Below the pieces are notes generated by a model. It ran no database searches and was not told the origin of the DNA. It saw only the letters and a list, made by a program, of their open reading frames with translations. Both the position numbers and the translations under genes were made by a program. Shown piece after piece: positions 24,015 through 32,768 of a stretch of 64,000 bases of DNA (the stretch's first letter is position 1; every line of letters starts with the position of its first letter). This DNA comes from Pseudoxanthomonas sp. X-1 (GTDB lineage Bacteria > Pseudomonadota > Gammaproteobacteria > Xanthomonadales > Xanthomonadaceae). Location of the stretch: assembly GCF_020042665.1 (NCBI RefSeq), contig NZ_CP083376.1:3570001-3634000 (forward strand), read 5' to 3'.

Positions 24015-24743
24015 CTAGGCCGCGTGCGGCGCGGGGACACCGGGCGGCAGTCCGTCGGCGCGGGTCAGCGCCAGCCCGAACAGCGCGGCGATCTTCTCCA
24101 GCAGCACCGCCTCCACCGCCGCCAGCGACGACGGGCCGCCCAGGTCCGACAGGGCCACGGTCTGCAGACCCTCGTAGCCGCAGGGATTGATCCGGTGGAA
24201 CGGCTCCAGGTCCATGGCGATGTTGAAGCTCAGGCCGTGGAAGGTGCAGCCGCGGCGCACGCGGATGCCGAGCGCGCCGATCTTGGCGCCGGCCACGTAC
24301 ACCCCGGGTGCGCCGTCCTTGCGCTCGGCGTGGATGTTCCATTCGGCGCAGGTGTCGATGATCGCCTGCTCGATGCGGCACACGTAGTCGCGCACGCCGA
24401 TCTTCAGCCGCTTCAGGTCCAGCAGCGGGTAGAGCACGATCTGGCCGGGGCCGTGGTAGGTCACCTGGCCGCCACGGTCCACGTGCAGCACCGGGATCCC
24501 GCCCGGGGCGAGCACGTGCTCGGGCCTGCCGGCCTGGCCCAGGGTGAACACCGGGTCGTGCTCGACCAGCCACAGTTCGTCGGGCGTGGTCTCATCGCGC
24601 GCGTCGGTGAAGGCCTGCATCGCGCGCCACACCGGTTCGTACGGCTGCCGCCCCAGGTCACGCACGGTCGCCGGCAGCCGCGCGCGGGCGGCGATGGCCG
24701 CGTCGCCGCGCGGGTCGGGGCAGGACGCGGCTAGAGCGTCCAC
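24015..24743 (-). CDS. lipB: Octanoyltransferase (lipoate-protein ligase B)
   Basis: A 242-residue enzyme that moves octanoate from acyl-carrier protein onto lipoyl domains, the first step of lipoate synthesis. Family marks: [26 protein letters not shown], the lysine in [15 protein letters not shown] (Lys154) and the nucleophile cysteine in RINPCGYEG (Cys188). The start is a GTG at 24743 that lies inside the 3-prime end of the upstream gene (13-base overlap), as usual for the ybeD-lipB pair. The first 25 residues before [11 protein letters not shown] are longer than in many homologues, so a later start is possible. lipA is not seen. Confidence 0.96.
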   Translation of the reverse strand: MDALAASCPDPRGDAAIAARARLPATVRDLGRQPYEPVWRAMQAFTDARDETTPDELWLVEHDPVFTLGQAGRPEHVLAPGGIPVLHVDRGGQVTYHGPGQIVLYPLLDLKRLKIGVRDYVCRIEQAIIDTCAEWNIHAERKDGAPGVYVAGAKIGALGIRVRRGCTFHGLSFNIAMDLEPFHRINPCGYEGLQTVALSDLGGPSSLAAVEAVLLEKIAALFGLALTRADGLPPGVPAPHAA

Positions 24744-25009
24744 TTCACTTCCGGGTGGCCCCGCAGCGCCATGTGCGCCGCGTCGTACTGCTCGCGCGAC
24801 TCGGCGCGGAAGGCGATGCGCACCGAGACGTACTTGCCGTTGGCCGAGTGTTTCCAGCTCACGCGCTCTTCGAGCACGTCCACGCCGGCGCCGGCCAGCA
24901 GGCGCGGCAGTTCGCGCTCCAGTTCGATGCCGGCCCGGCCCATCGCGCTGAGCTCGAAGGTGCCGGGGAACTGGAAGCCGTGTTCGGGATTGTCCGAGGT
25001 GATGTCCAT
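24731..25009 (-). CDS. ybeD: YbeD/DUF493 family protein
   Basis: A 92-residue protein of the DUF493 family, a small alpha/beta (ACT-like) fold of unsettled function that is widely found next to lipB. Evidence: [21 protein letters not shown]-type segment [20 protein letters not shown], and the C-terminal [21 protein letters not shown] ending, near the usual 90 residues. The ATG at 25009 gives [12 protein letters not shown]. Its stop codon lies within lipB, so the two are translated together and probably function in the same pathway or at least at the same time. Confidence 0.92.
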   Translation of the reverse strand: MDITSDNPEHGFQFPGTFELSAMGRAGIELERELPRLLAGAGVDVLEERVSWKHSANGKYVSVRIAFRAESREQYDAAHMALRGHPEVKWTL

Positions 25010-25066
25010 CGGCGGATTATCGGGTCGGACCCGCGCAAACCCAAGTCCACCGTGGCCCACACGCGA

Positions 25067-25090
25067 AGAAGCCGGCTTGCGCCGGCTTCT
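25067..25090 (-). terminator. Hairpin downstream of dacC
   Basis: AGAAGCCGGC, loop of four, GCCGGCTTCT forms a perfect 10-bp stem in the 170-base gap between dacC and ybeD. It separates the elongasome genes from the lipoate genes. The minus-strand T run is short, so read-through is possible. Confidence 0.75.
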
Positions 25091-25104
25091 CCTTCCAATC
25101 TGGC

Positions 25105-25120
25105 TCCCGCGCAAGCGGGA
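25105..25120. repeat. TCCCGC inverted repeat
   Basis: TCCCGC, four bases, GCGGGA: a copy of the dispersed TTCCCGC palindrome family, lying just beyond the dacC terminator. Confidence 0.6.
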
Positions 25121-25179
25121 ACCCATCGACCTTGGCGCAGGGACGCCCAGTGGCGCCCGCACGCGCAGCACGGCCTTGG

Positions 25180-26379
25180 TCAGACCGATTCCCACCACAT
25201 CCAGAACGCATCCCACAGCCGGCGGAAGAAGCCACCCTCCTCGACCGCGTTCACCGCCACCAGCGGCGCCTGGGCGATGACCTTGCCATCCAGGCTCACC
25301 TTGACCGTGCCGATCTGCTGACCCTGCTTGATCGGGGCCACCAGCTGCTTGGGCACGTCCATCGACGGCTTGAGCTGCTCGTAGCGTCCGCGCGGCACGC
25401 CCACCAGCAGCGGCGCGGCCACGCCCAGCTGCACCTCGCGCTGCGCGCCCTTCCACACCTTCTGCGTGGCCAGCACCTTGCCCGGTTCGTACAGGCGATG
25501 GGTCTCGAAGAAGCGGAAGCCCCAGTTGAGCAGGGCCAGCGAATCGGTGGCGCGCTGCTTCTCCGACACGTCGCCCATGATCACGGTGATCAGGCGCTGG
25601 TCGCCGCGCTTGGCCGAATTCATGATGCAGTAGCCGGCCTGCGAGGTGTGCCCGGTCTTGATGCCGTCCACGCTCGGGTCGCGCCACAGCAGCAGGTTGC
25701 GGTTGGGCTGGGTGATGCCGTTGACCGTCAGTTCCTTGATGCTGTTGTAGGCGTAGGTGTCCGGGTAATCGCGGATCAGCGCGCGGCCCAGCAGGGCCAT
25801 GTCGTAGGCGCTGGAGTAATGGCCTTCGGCGGCCAGGCCATGCACGTCGACGAAGTGGGTGTCCTTCATGCCGATGCGCTGGGCGTAGGCGTTCATCAGC
25901 TCGACGAAGGCCTCCGCGCTGCCGGCGGTGTGCTCGGCCAGGGCGATGGCCGCGTCGTTGCCCGACTGCACCACCATGCCCTTTTCCATGTCCTCCAGGC
26001 GCGCGGTCTGGTTGACCGGGAAGCCGCTGTAGCTGCCGTCGGTGCCGGCGCCGCCCTCGCGCCAGGCGCGCTCGCTCATCATCACCTGGTCGTCGCGTTT
26101 GATCTTGCCGGCCTTCAGCTCGGCGGCGAGGACGTAGGAGGTCATCACCTTGGTCATGCTGGCCGGGGCCAGGTGCTCATGGATGTTGTTGCCGGCCAGC
26201 ACCTGGCCACTGGCCGCGTCCATCACGATCCAGGCCTTGGCCACGGCCGGCGCCGGCGCGTCGGGGATCTTGATGTCCGGCGGCGGCGCGGTGACGGCGT
26301 CGGAGGGCGGCGGCGTCTGGGCGATGGCCGCGCCGAAGGCGACGGTCGCCAGCGCAGCGAAGGCGAAACGGAACTTCAT
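25180..26379 (-). CDS. dacC: D-alanyl-D-alanine carboxypeptidase (PBP5/6 family)
   Basis: A 399-residue low-molecular-weight penicillin-binding protein that trims the last D-Ala from peptidoglycan stems in the periplasm. A signal peptide (MKFRFAFAALATVAFGAAIA) is followed by the catalytic SMTK box (Ser74, Lys77), the SGN box (139-141) and the KTG box in DGIKTGHTSQAG (Lys241). The C-terminal beta domain ends in the amphipathic tail LWDAFWMWWESV, which anchors such enzymes to the inner membrane. Length and order fit PBP5/6 (dacA or dacC; the symbol is a choice). It follows rlpA by 72 bases at the end of the cell-elongation block. Confidence 0.95.
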   Translation of the reverse strand: MKFRFAFAALATVAFGAAIAQTPPPSDAVTAPPPDIKIPDAPAPAVAKAWIVMDAASGQVLAGNNIHEHLAPASMTKVMTSYVLAAELKAGKIKRDDQVMMSERAWREGGAGTDGSYSGFPVNQTARLEDMEKGMVVQSGNDAAIALAEHTAGSAEAFVELMNAYAQRIGMKDTHFVDVHGLAAEGHYSSAYDMALLGRALIRDYPDTYAYNSIKELTVNGITQPNRNLLLWRDPSVDGIKTGHTSQAGYCIMNSAKRGDQRLITVIMGDVSEKQRATDSLALLNWGFRFFETHRLYEPGKVLATQKVWKGAQREVQLGVAAPLLVGVPRGRYEQLKPSMDVPKQLVAPIKQGQQIGTVKVSLDGKVIAQAPLVAVNAVEEGGFFRRLWDAFWMWWESV

Positions 26380-26451
26380 GGAGGACTTACCTTTGCAAAA
26401 GCGAAGACGGGAAAGGGGACGCCGACCGCGACCCGCGCGGCGGCGTGCGGA

Positions 26452-27891
26452 TCACTCGCGCACGACCTGCGGCCGCGCGAAGCCCAGCCCGGCGATGCGC
26501 GCGGCCAGGGCGTCGGCACCGTCATTGTCCGCTGCACCGACCCGCACGCGCCACAGGGTGCGGCCGCCGGCGATGACATCGCTCAGGGTGGCGGTGGGGA
26601 TGCCGGCCGCTACCAGCCGGGCCAGGGCGCGCTCGGCGTTGTCGCGGCTGGCGAAACTGGCGACCTGCAGCAGCACGGCCATGGCCGTCTGCCCGTAGGT
26701 GCCCGAGCCCGTGCCGGAGGCGGCCTGGGCGACCGGCCGCGACGGCGCCGGCACCGGGCGCGCGGCCGGGGCCGCTTCCGCCGCGCCCTTGCCTGCGACG
26801 GCGACGGGCGTGGCCGCGGCGACCGCGGTGGCCGGCGTGGCCGCCGGGGCGCCGGGCCTGCCGGTGGCCACGTGCACGCCCTGACTCTTCATCCACGCCT
26901 CGAACCGGTCGGCGCTGGCCGGCTCGCGGGTGTTGGGAATGACGTGGTAGCGCAGTGAAGGATCGCTCGGCGCCGCCTTGGTGCCCACCGGCGCGGCGCG
27001 GGCCGCGGCCACCGTGGCCGCCGCACTGGCGACAGGCACCGGGGCAGGCGTCGCCGCCGCGGTCCGCGACGCCGCCGGCAGGCCGCCGACCAGCTGGTCC
27101 ATGGCCGAGGGCTTGACCGCGGCCGGCTTGCCGGTGGCGATGGTGGTGGGCACGCCGGTCGCCACAGTGGTGGCCACCGGCCTGCGCACCGTGTTGCGGC
27201 TGGCCAGCAGCGCCGGCAGCTTGGGGTCGTCCGGGTGCAGCGCCTTGACCTCGACCCGGCCGGTGCCGCGCCCGGTGATGCCCAGCTTGACCGCCGCGGC
27301 GTAGCTGAGGTCGATCACGCGGCCATCGTGGAACGGCCCGCGGTCGTTGACGCGCACGATCACGTTCTTGCCGTTGTCCAGGTTGGTCACCAGGGCGAAG
27401 CTGGGCAGCGGCAGCGTCTTGTGCGCGGCGGTGAACTGGTACATGTCGTAGACCTCGTGATTGGAGGTCTTGCGGCCATGGAACTTCTGCCCGTAGTACG
27501 AGGCCAGGCCGGTCTCTTCGTAATCGGCGGCGGTGTCGAGCACCGTGTAGTTCTTGCCCAGCACGCTGTAGGGCGACTTGTTGCCGTAGTCCGACAGCGG
27601 CTCGGCGGCGATGGTCGGCTCGGCGATGCAGTCCACGTCGGGCACTTCGGTGGGCGTGCTGTCGGACACGCCGGGCTTGTACAGCCCGCCGGCGGTGTAG
27701 TCGCCGCGCGTGGACGGATCCTCGACCGCCGGGGCGTAACGCCCCAGGCAGCCGGCGGCGACCGCGGCCGGGGCCTTCTCGCCCTTGGGGACGATGATGG
27801 TGGCCTCGCCCGGCTTGGCGCCCTTGCTGCGCGGCGCGCTGCTGCACGCCGCCAGGGTCGCCACCAGCGCCAGGAGCAGCCAGGTCCTCAT
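26452..27891 (-). CDS. rlpA: Septal ring lytic transglycosylase/lipoprotein RlpA
   Basis: A 479-residue lipoprotein. The lipobox LVATLAAC (Cys16) is followed by linker, a double-psi beta-barrel (about residues 130-225) with TGLASYYGQKFHGRKTSN and NVIVRVNDRGPF, the acidic residue of the latter being catalytic in RlpA, then a long Ala/Thr/Pro-rich linker and a C-terminal SPOR domain (AVLLQVASFASRDNAERAL) that binds denuded septal peptidoglycan. The ATG at 27891 overlaps the mltB stop codon as ATGA, so translation is coupled. The linker is longer than in Escherichia coli, giving a larger protein. It acts in the outer membrane or periplasm at the septum. Confidence 0.94.
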   Translation of the reverse strand: MRTWLLLALVATLAACSSAPRSKGAKPGEATIIVPKGEKAPAAVAAGCLGRYAPAVEDPSTRGDYTAGGLYKPGVSDSTPTEVPDVDCIAEPTIAAEPLSDYGNKSPYSVLGKNYTVLDTAADYEETGLASYYGQKFHGRKTSNHEVYDMYQFTAAHKTLPLPSFALVTNLDNGKNVIVRVNDRGPFHDGRVIDLSYAAAVKLGITGRGTGRVEVKALHPDDPKLPALLASRNTVRRPVATTVATGVPTTIATGKPAAVKPSAMDQLVGGLPAASRTAAATPAPVPVASAAATVAAARAAPVGTKAAPSDPSLRYHVIPNTREPASADRFEAWMKSQGVHVATGRPGAPAATPATAVAAATPVAVAGKGAAEAAPAARPVPAPSRPVAQAASGTGSGTYGQTAMAVLLQVASFASRDNAERALARLVAAGIPTATLSDVIAGGRTLWRVRVGAADNDGADALAARIAGLGFARPQVVRE

Positions 27892-29051
27892 GCCGGCGGC
27901 AGCGGGCGGCCGGCGATCGCTTCGGAAAGTTGCCATACGGCCATCGCGTACATTTTGGAGTTGTTGTATCGGGTAATGGCGTAGTAGTTGCGGAAGCCCA
28001 GCCAGTACTGCGGGCCGCTGCTGGTGGACAGCGTCACCGGCGTGGCGGTCTCGCCGGCCGGCACCGGCGCCAGCGGGGTGTAGCCGCGCGTGGCCAGCTC
28101 GCCCAGCGTCCAGGTTGGGGTCCAGTCGTCGGGGTTGAACTCGACCGCGCCCGGCGCCAGCCTGGCCTGCACCGCCACCGGGCCGCCGCGCTCCCAGCCG
28201 TAGGCGCCGCCCTTCTTGACGAAGTAGTTGGCCACCGAGGCGAAGACATCGTCCAGGTCGGTCAGCAGGTCGATGCGGCCATCGCCGTCGCCGTCCACGC
28301 CGAAGTCGCGATAGCTGGAGGGCATGAACTGCCCCAGCCCCATCGCCCCGGCGTAGCTGCCGGTGAGCGTGGACAGGTCCAGCCGCTGCTCCTTGGCCAG
28401 CGCGAACAGCTGCGCCAGCTCGTCGCGGAAGAACAGCTCACGACGGGCCTCGTACTGGGCCCGGTCGGGATTGCCGCTGCGCGGATAGCGGAAGGCCAGC
28501 GTGTACAGCGCGTCGATCACCGGCGTCTTGCCGGTGTAGCCGCCGTAGCTGGTTTCCACGCCCAGGATCGCCACGATGATCTCGGCCGGCACGCCGGTGC
28601 GCTGCTCGACGCGGCTCAGCTGCGCGCGATGCTCGGCCAGGAAGGCCTGCCCGGCGCTGATGCGCGAGGCGGTGATGAAGCGCGGCCGGTACTCGTTCCA
28701 GCCGATGGTGCGCTCGGCCGGCTTGGACATCAGCTTGATCGTGTCCTCGCGCCAGTTGGCGCGGGCCAGCGTGGCCTCGATGAAGGCCGGATCCAGGCTG
28801 AAGCGCGCAGCGGTGTCGCGGATGAAGTTGGCCCGCGCGACCTCGAACGGCACCGGCGTCAGGTCCACGGTCGGCGCGTCGGTGCGGCGCTCGACCGAGG
28901 TCTCGGCCGGCGCGGGGCCGGTCGGCGCCGGCAGGGCCGGCGTCGAGCGCGGCTGCTGGGCGGTCTGTTTCGGCGGGGTCGAAGGCCTTGGCTGGGTCGC
29001 ACAGGCGACCAGGCCGAGCGTGAACAGGCAGGCAAGTGCGCGTCGGATCAT
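27888..29051 (-). CDS. mltB: Membrane-bound lytic murein transglycosylase B
   Basis: A 387-residue lipoprotein glycosidase that cleaves peptidoglycan with formation of anhydro-muramic ends. The N-terminus MIRRALACLFTLGLVAC is a lipoprotein signal. The catalytic glutamate lies in IIVAILGVETSYGGYTGK (about residue 166); GLGQFMPSSYRDFGVDGDGDG and the NPDDW segment are also typical of MltB. I chose the ATG at 29051 so that the lipobox falls near residue 17; the ATG at 29069 is possible. It lies between rodA and rlpA, and its stop overlaps the rlpA start. Confidence 0.94.
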   Translation of the reverse strand: MIRRALACLFTLGLVACATQPRPSTPPKQTAQQPRSTPALPAPTGPAPAETSVERRTDAPTVDLTPVPFEVARANFIRDTAARFSLDPAFIEATLARANWREDTIKLMSKPAERTIGWNEYRPRFITASRISAGQAFLAEHRAQLSRVEQRTGVPAEIIVAILGVETSYGGYTGKTPVIDALYTLAFRYPRSGNPDRAQYEARRELFFRDELAQLFALAKEQRLDLSTLTGSYAGAMGLGQFMPSSYRDFGVDGDGDGRIDLLTDLDDVFASVANYFVKKGGAYGWERGGPVAVQARLAPGAVEFNPDDWTPTWTLGELATRGYTPLAPVPAGETATPVTLSTSSGPQYWLGFRNYYAITRYNNSKMYAMAVWQLSEAIAGRPLPPA

Positions 29052-29150
29052 CGGCGCCGAGATTAGCATGCGATAACGGGAAATGAACCCTGTCTTGTCA
29101 GTCACTTGCCCGATTTTGTTCATGTGCCGTCGCGCGATCGCGACGGGCGT

Positions 29151-30266
29151 CTAGCGGTTCACGGGCCGGTGCGAGCGCACTGCCATCACCAGTCCCAGGC
29201 CGGCCAGCAGCGACACCGCCGAGGTGCCGCCGTAGCTCATCAGCGGCATCGGCACGCCCACCACCGGCAGCAGGCCGGAGATCATGCCGCCGTTGACCAG
29301 CACGTAGACGAAGAACGCCAGTCCCAGCGAGCCGGCCAGCACGCGCGAGTAGGTATCGCGCGCCTGCATGGCGATCCACAGGCAGCGCCCGACGATCACC
29401 AGATACAGCGTCAGCAGCGTGGCCACGCCGATCCAGCCGAACTCCTCGCTCAGCACCGAGAAGGCGAAGTCGGTGGTCTGCTCGGGGATGAAGTTCAGAT
29501 GCGACTGGCTGCCCAGGCCCCAGCCCTTGCCGGTCAGTCCGCCCGAGCCGATGGCGATCTTGGACTGGATGATGTTCCAGCCCGCGCCCAGCGCATCGCT
29601 CTCGGGGTTGAGGAACATCATGATGCGGTCCTTCTGGTAGGGCCGCAGCAAGAAGAACCAGGCCACCGGCGCGGCGCTGGCCACGCCGGCCACGCCGATG
29701 CCGACCCACCACCACGGCAGGCCCGCCAGCAGCAGGGCGAAGGCGCCGGAGGCGGCGATCAGCACGCCGGTGCCGAAGTCCGGCTGCAGCATGATCAGGC
29801 CGGTCGGCACGCCGATGATCACCGCGGCGACCAGCACCGCGGAGATGCGCGGCGGCAGCGGCACGCGGTACAGGTACCAGGCCACCATCATCGGCATGGT
29901 GATCTTCAGCAGCTCGGCCGGCTGCAGGTAGAACACCTTCAGGTCCAGCCACTGGCGCCCGTACTTGCCGGTGCCCAGCACGAACACCGCCAGCAGCGGC
30001 AGCATGGACAGCGCATAGATCAGCGGCGTCCAGGCGCGCAGGCGCGGCATCTGCACGCGCGAGAGCGCCCACATCGCGCCGGCGCCGATGACGAAGCGCA
30101 TGCCCTGGGCGATCACCAGATGGGTGCCGCCGGTCGCGCCGCCGGCGCTCTTCATCACCGCCAGGCCGAAGCACATCACCCCGGCCAGGGCCAGGCACAG
30201 CACCCAGTCCAGGCTGCGCGCGAAGCGCCAGGCCAGATCGCCCAGGTAGCGCAGCAGCCCGGTCAC
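29151..30266 (-). CDS. rodA: Rod shape-determining protein RodA, SEDS peptidoglycan polymerase
   Basis: A 371-residue inner-membrane protein with about ten transmembrane helices that polymerises glycan strands from lipid II in the elongasome. SEDS marks: LQPAELLKITMPMMVAWYL, the catalytic Asp in MLQPDFGTGVL, NPESDALGAGWNIIQSKIAI, FIPEQTTDFAFSVLSEEFG and PLMSYGGTSAV. The start is a GTG at 30266 whose GTGA overlaps the stop codon of mrdA, its transpeptidase partner, so the pair is translationally coupled. Length is normal. Confidence 0.97.
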   Translation of the reverse strand: MTGLLRYLGDLAWRFARSLDWVLCLALAGVMCFGLAVMKSAGGATGGTHLVIAQGMRFVIGAGAMWALSRVQMPRLRAWTPLIYALSMLPLLAVFVLGTGKYGRQWLDLKVFYLQPAELLKITMPMMVAWYLYRVPLPPRISAVLVAAVIIGVPTGLIMLQPDFGTGVLIAASGAFALLLAGLPWWWVGIGVAGVASAAPVAWFFLLRPYQKDRIMMFLNPESDALGAGWNIIQSKIAIGSGGLTGKGWGLGSQSHLNFIPEQTTDFAFSVLSEEFGWIGVATLLTLYLVIVGRCLWIAMQARDTYSRVLAGSLGLAFFVYVLVNGGMISGLLPVVGVPMPLMSYGGTSAVSLLAGLGLVMAVRSHRPVNR

Positions 30267-32272
30267 GGCGCGGCCTGTGGTTCGCGCGGGGCTTCGGCCG
30301 GCACTGGCGCCGCGGCCGGGGCCGGCGGCGGGGTCGGCCCGGGCGCGCCCGGAATCTCGGACGGGGCCGGCGGCGCGGCGCCGGTGTCCGTGCCGTCCTC
30401 GGGCACGACGATGTCCGGCGCGTCCGGCGTGTCGCCCGGCATCTTGCCCAGCAGCCAGGCGTCGAAGATCTTGCGCGCGATCGGCGCGGCGGTGCTGGCG
30501 CCGTAGCCGCCGCCCTCCACCGCGATGGCCAGGGCGATGGTCGGCGCCTGGGCCGGGGCGAAGCCCTCGAACAGCGAGCGGTGACGCAGGTGCATGGGCA
30601 GGCTGCGCGGATCGACCGCGGCCAATCCCTTGCGGCTGACCACCTGCGCGGTGCCGGTCTTGCCGGCCATCTGGTACGGCGCGCCGACGGCGATGGCATA
30701 GCCGCTGCCGCCCGGGCGCATGGTGTCCATCATGCCCTCGCGTACCCACTGCAAATTGTCCGGGCGATCGCTGATCGGCTTGGTCGGACCGGGCGCGATC
30801 GGCTGCCAGGGCTGGTCGAAGCCGTTGCGCGTGTCCATCACCAGGCGCGGGGTGCGCAGCTGGCCGTCGGCCACGCCGGAGATGGCGCGCACCAGCTGCA
30901 GCGGGGTGACCTTCCAGTCGCCCTGGCCGATGGCGATGTTGACCGTGTCGCCGGGATACCAGGCCTCCTTGCGGCTCTTCATCTTGTAGGCCGGCGACGG
31001 CACGATGCCGCCGATCTCGCCGGCCAGGTCGATGCCGGTCGGCGCGCCGAAGCCGTACTTGGTCATGTACGCGTCGACCTGGGTGATGCCCATGTCCACG
31101 GCCAGCTTGTAGTAGTAGGTGTTGACCGACTGGGCGATGGACTTGCGCAGGTCGGTCCAGCCGTGGCCGCCGCGATGCGAGTCGCCCCAGCCGCGGCTGA
31201 CGCCGGGCAGGTAGAACATGCCGGTGGACAGGATCCTGTCCTGCGGCTTGCGCGTGCCGCTGTCCAGCCCGGCCAGGCCCATCAGCGGCTTGATGGTCGA
31301 GCCCGGCGCCACGCCGCCCAGCACCAGCCGGTTGAACTGGGGACGCGAGGGGTTCTCGTTGAGCGCCTTGAAGTCGCGGGTCGAGATGCCGTTGACGAAC
31401 AGGTTGGTGTCGTAGCTGGGCAGGCTGACCATGCCCAGGATCTGCCCGGTGCGCGGGTCCATCGCCACCGCCGCGCCCTCGTACTGGCCGAAGGCCTCGG
31501 TCATGGCCTGCTGCAGCTTGATGTCGATGGACAGCTTCAGGTCGGTGCCGGCCTGGGCCGGGACCCGGCCGACCACGCCCAGCGCGCGGCCTTCCACGTT
31601 GGTCTCGACCTTCTCGTAGCCGACCCTGCCGCGCAGCTGCGGCTCGTAATAGCGCTCCAGGCCGGTCTTGCCGACGTGGGTCAGGGCCGAGTTGCCCTCC
31701 CCCAGCTGCGCCAGGTCGGCCTCGTCCACGCGCCCGACGTAGCCGATGATGTGCGCCAGCAGCGGTCCGTAGGGGTAATGGCGGGTCAGGTAGGGCACCA
31801 CTTCCACGCCCGGGAAGCGCCAGCGGTCCACCGCCAGCGCGGCGATCTCCTCCTCGCTCAGCTTGGGCTTGATGGTGATGCCGCGAAACCCCCGGCTGAC
31901 CTTGCGCACGGCCAGGAAGTGCTGGACCTCCTCCGGGTCCAGCGCCACCACCTTGCCCAGCGCGTCGAGCCACTGCGCCGGATCGCCGGCCTGGTCGGGC
32001 ACCACGTCCAGGCGGAAGGCCGGGATGTTCTCGGCCAGCAGCACGCCGTTGCGGTCGTAGATGCTGCCGCGCGCCGGCACCACCGGGCGCAGCTTGATGC
32101 GGTTGGCCTCCGAGCGCGTGGCGTACTCGGCGTGATCGAGCACCTGCAGTTTGAAGTACCACGCGCCGAGCCCGGCCAGGCAGACGAACACGCCCAGGAA
32201 GCCCAGCACCGCGCGCCGGCGGAACTGGTCGGCCTCGGCATGGGCGTTCTTGAGCGGGCGGCGACGGGACAT
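30263..32272 (-). CDS. mrdA: Penicillin-binding protein 2 (elongasome transpeptidase)
   Basis: A 669-residue class B penicillin-binding protein that crosslinks peptidoglycan in side-wall growth with RodA. One N-terminal transmembrane helix (VLGFLGVFVCLAGLGAWYF) anchors it. The pedestal contains YVGRVDEADL, and the transpeptidase boxes are STIK (about residue 325), SVN (about 382) and KTGTAQVV (about 537). The C-terminal 60 or so residues are a Pro/Ala-rich tail not needed for the fold, longer than in Escherichia coli. It is preceded by mreD (16-base gap) and overlaps rodA. Confidence 0.97.
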   Translation of the reverse strand: MSRRRPLKNAHAEADQFRRRAVLGFLGVFVCLAGLGAWYFKLQVLDHAEYATRSEANRIKLRPVVPARGSIYDRNGVLLAENIPAFRLDVVPDQAGDPAQWLDALGKVVALDPEEVQHFLAVRKVSRGFRGITIKPKLSEEEIAALAVDRWRFPGVEVVPYLTRHYPYGPLLAHIIGYVGRVDEADLAQLGEGNSALTHVGKTGLERYYEPQLRGRVGYEKVETNVEGRALGVVGRVPAQAGTDLKLSIDIKLQQAMTEAFGQYEGAAVAMDPRTGQILGMVSLPSYDTNLFVNGISTRDFKALNENPSRPQFNRLVLGGVAPGSTIKPLMGLAGLDSGTRKPQDRILSTGMFYLPGVSRGWGDSHRGGHGWTDLRKSIAQSVNTYYYKLAVDMGITQVDAYMTKYGFGAPTGIDLAGEIGGIVPSPAYKMKSRKEAWYPGDTVNIAIGQGDWKVTPLQLVRAISGVADGQLRTPRLVMDTRNGFDQPWQPIAPGPTKPISDRPDNLQWVREGMMDTMRPGGSGYAIAVGAPYQMAGKTGTAQVVSRKGLAAVDPRSLPMHLRHRSLFEGFAPAQAPTIALAIAVEGGGYGASTAAPIARKIFDAWLLGKMPGDTPDAPDIVVPEDGTDTGAAPPAPSEIPGAPGPTPPPAPAAAPVPAEAPREPQAAP

Positions 32273-32288
32273 GGTCGGGGCTGTCCGG

Positions 32289-32768
32289 TCAGGAACGCCG
32301 GCCCAGGCGCAGCGCGTCGAGCAGCACGAACACCGGCGGCCACAGCGCCATGCCGATCAGCGGGGCCCACCAGTAGGCCCAGGGCAGCAGCGGCTCGCCG
32401 ATGGCCAGGTGGATCGCGCTGGCGACGATGCGGTCGTTGAGCAGCAGGCCGCCCAGCGCCAGGGCCTGCTGCGAGAGCGGGAAGAACCGCAGCCGCGCGC
32501 GGAAGCGCTGCAGGATGAAGGCCATCACCACCAGGCGCAGCGCCTGTTCGCCCAGCAGGCCGCCGAAGCTGATGTCGGCGATCAGCCCGACCACGAAGAC
32601 GAAGCCCAGCCCCACCCGCTCGGGCTCCTCGATCACCCAGTAGGCCAGCACGAGCGCCAGCCAGTACGGCCGCAGCGGCTGCAGCAGCGGCGGCAGCGGC
32701 AGCAGGGCCAGCAGCAGCGCGACCAGCACGCTCACCGGCAGCACCCAGCCTTTGCGCTGGCGGCTCAT
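32289..32768 (-). CDS. mreD: Rod shape-determining protein MreD
   Basis: A 159-residue inner-membrane protein of the elongasome with about five helices. The N-terminus MSRQRKGWVLPVSVLVALLLALLPLP and the conserved FVVGLIADISFGGLLGEQALRL are typical of MreD. It has a substrate-binding-like membrane fold and links MreC with PBP2/RodA. Its start lies within the end of mreC (4-base overlap), so translation is coupled. Confidence 0.94.
   Translation of the reverse strand: MSRQRKGWVLPVSVLVALLLALLPLPPLLQPLRPYWLALVLAYWVIEEPERVGLGFVFVVGLIADISFGGLLGEQALRLVVMAFILQRFRARLRFFPLSQQALALGGLLLNDRIVASAIHLAIGEPLLPWAYWWAPLIGMALWPPVFVLLDALRLGRRS

Noticed and set aside
30263-30450. Frameshift at the end of mrdA because of the unusual Pro/Ala tail
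   Set aside because: The frame ends in a normal GTGA overlap with rodA, and low-complexity PBP2 tails of this type occur in the family.
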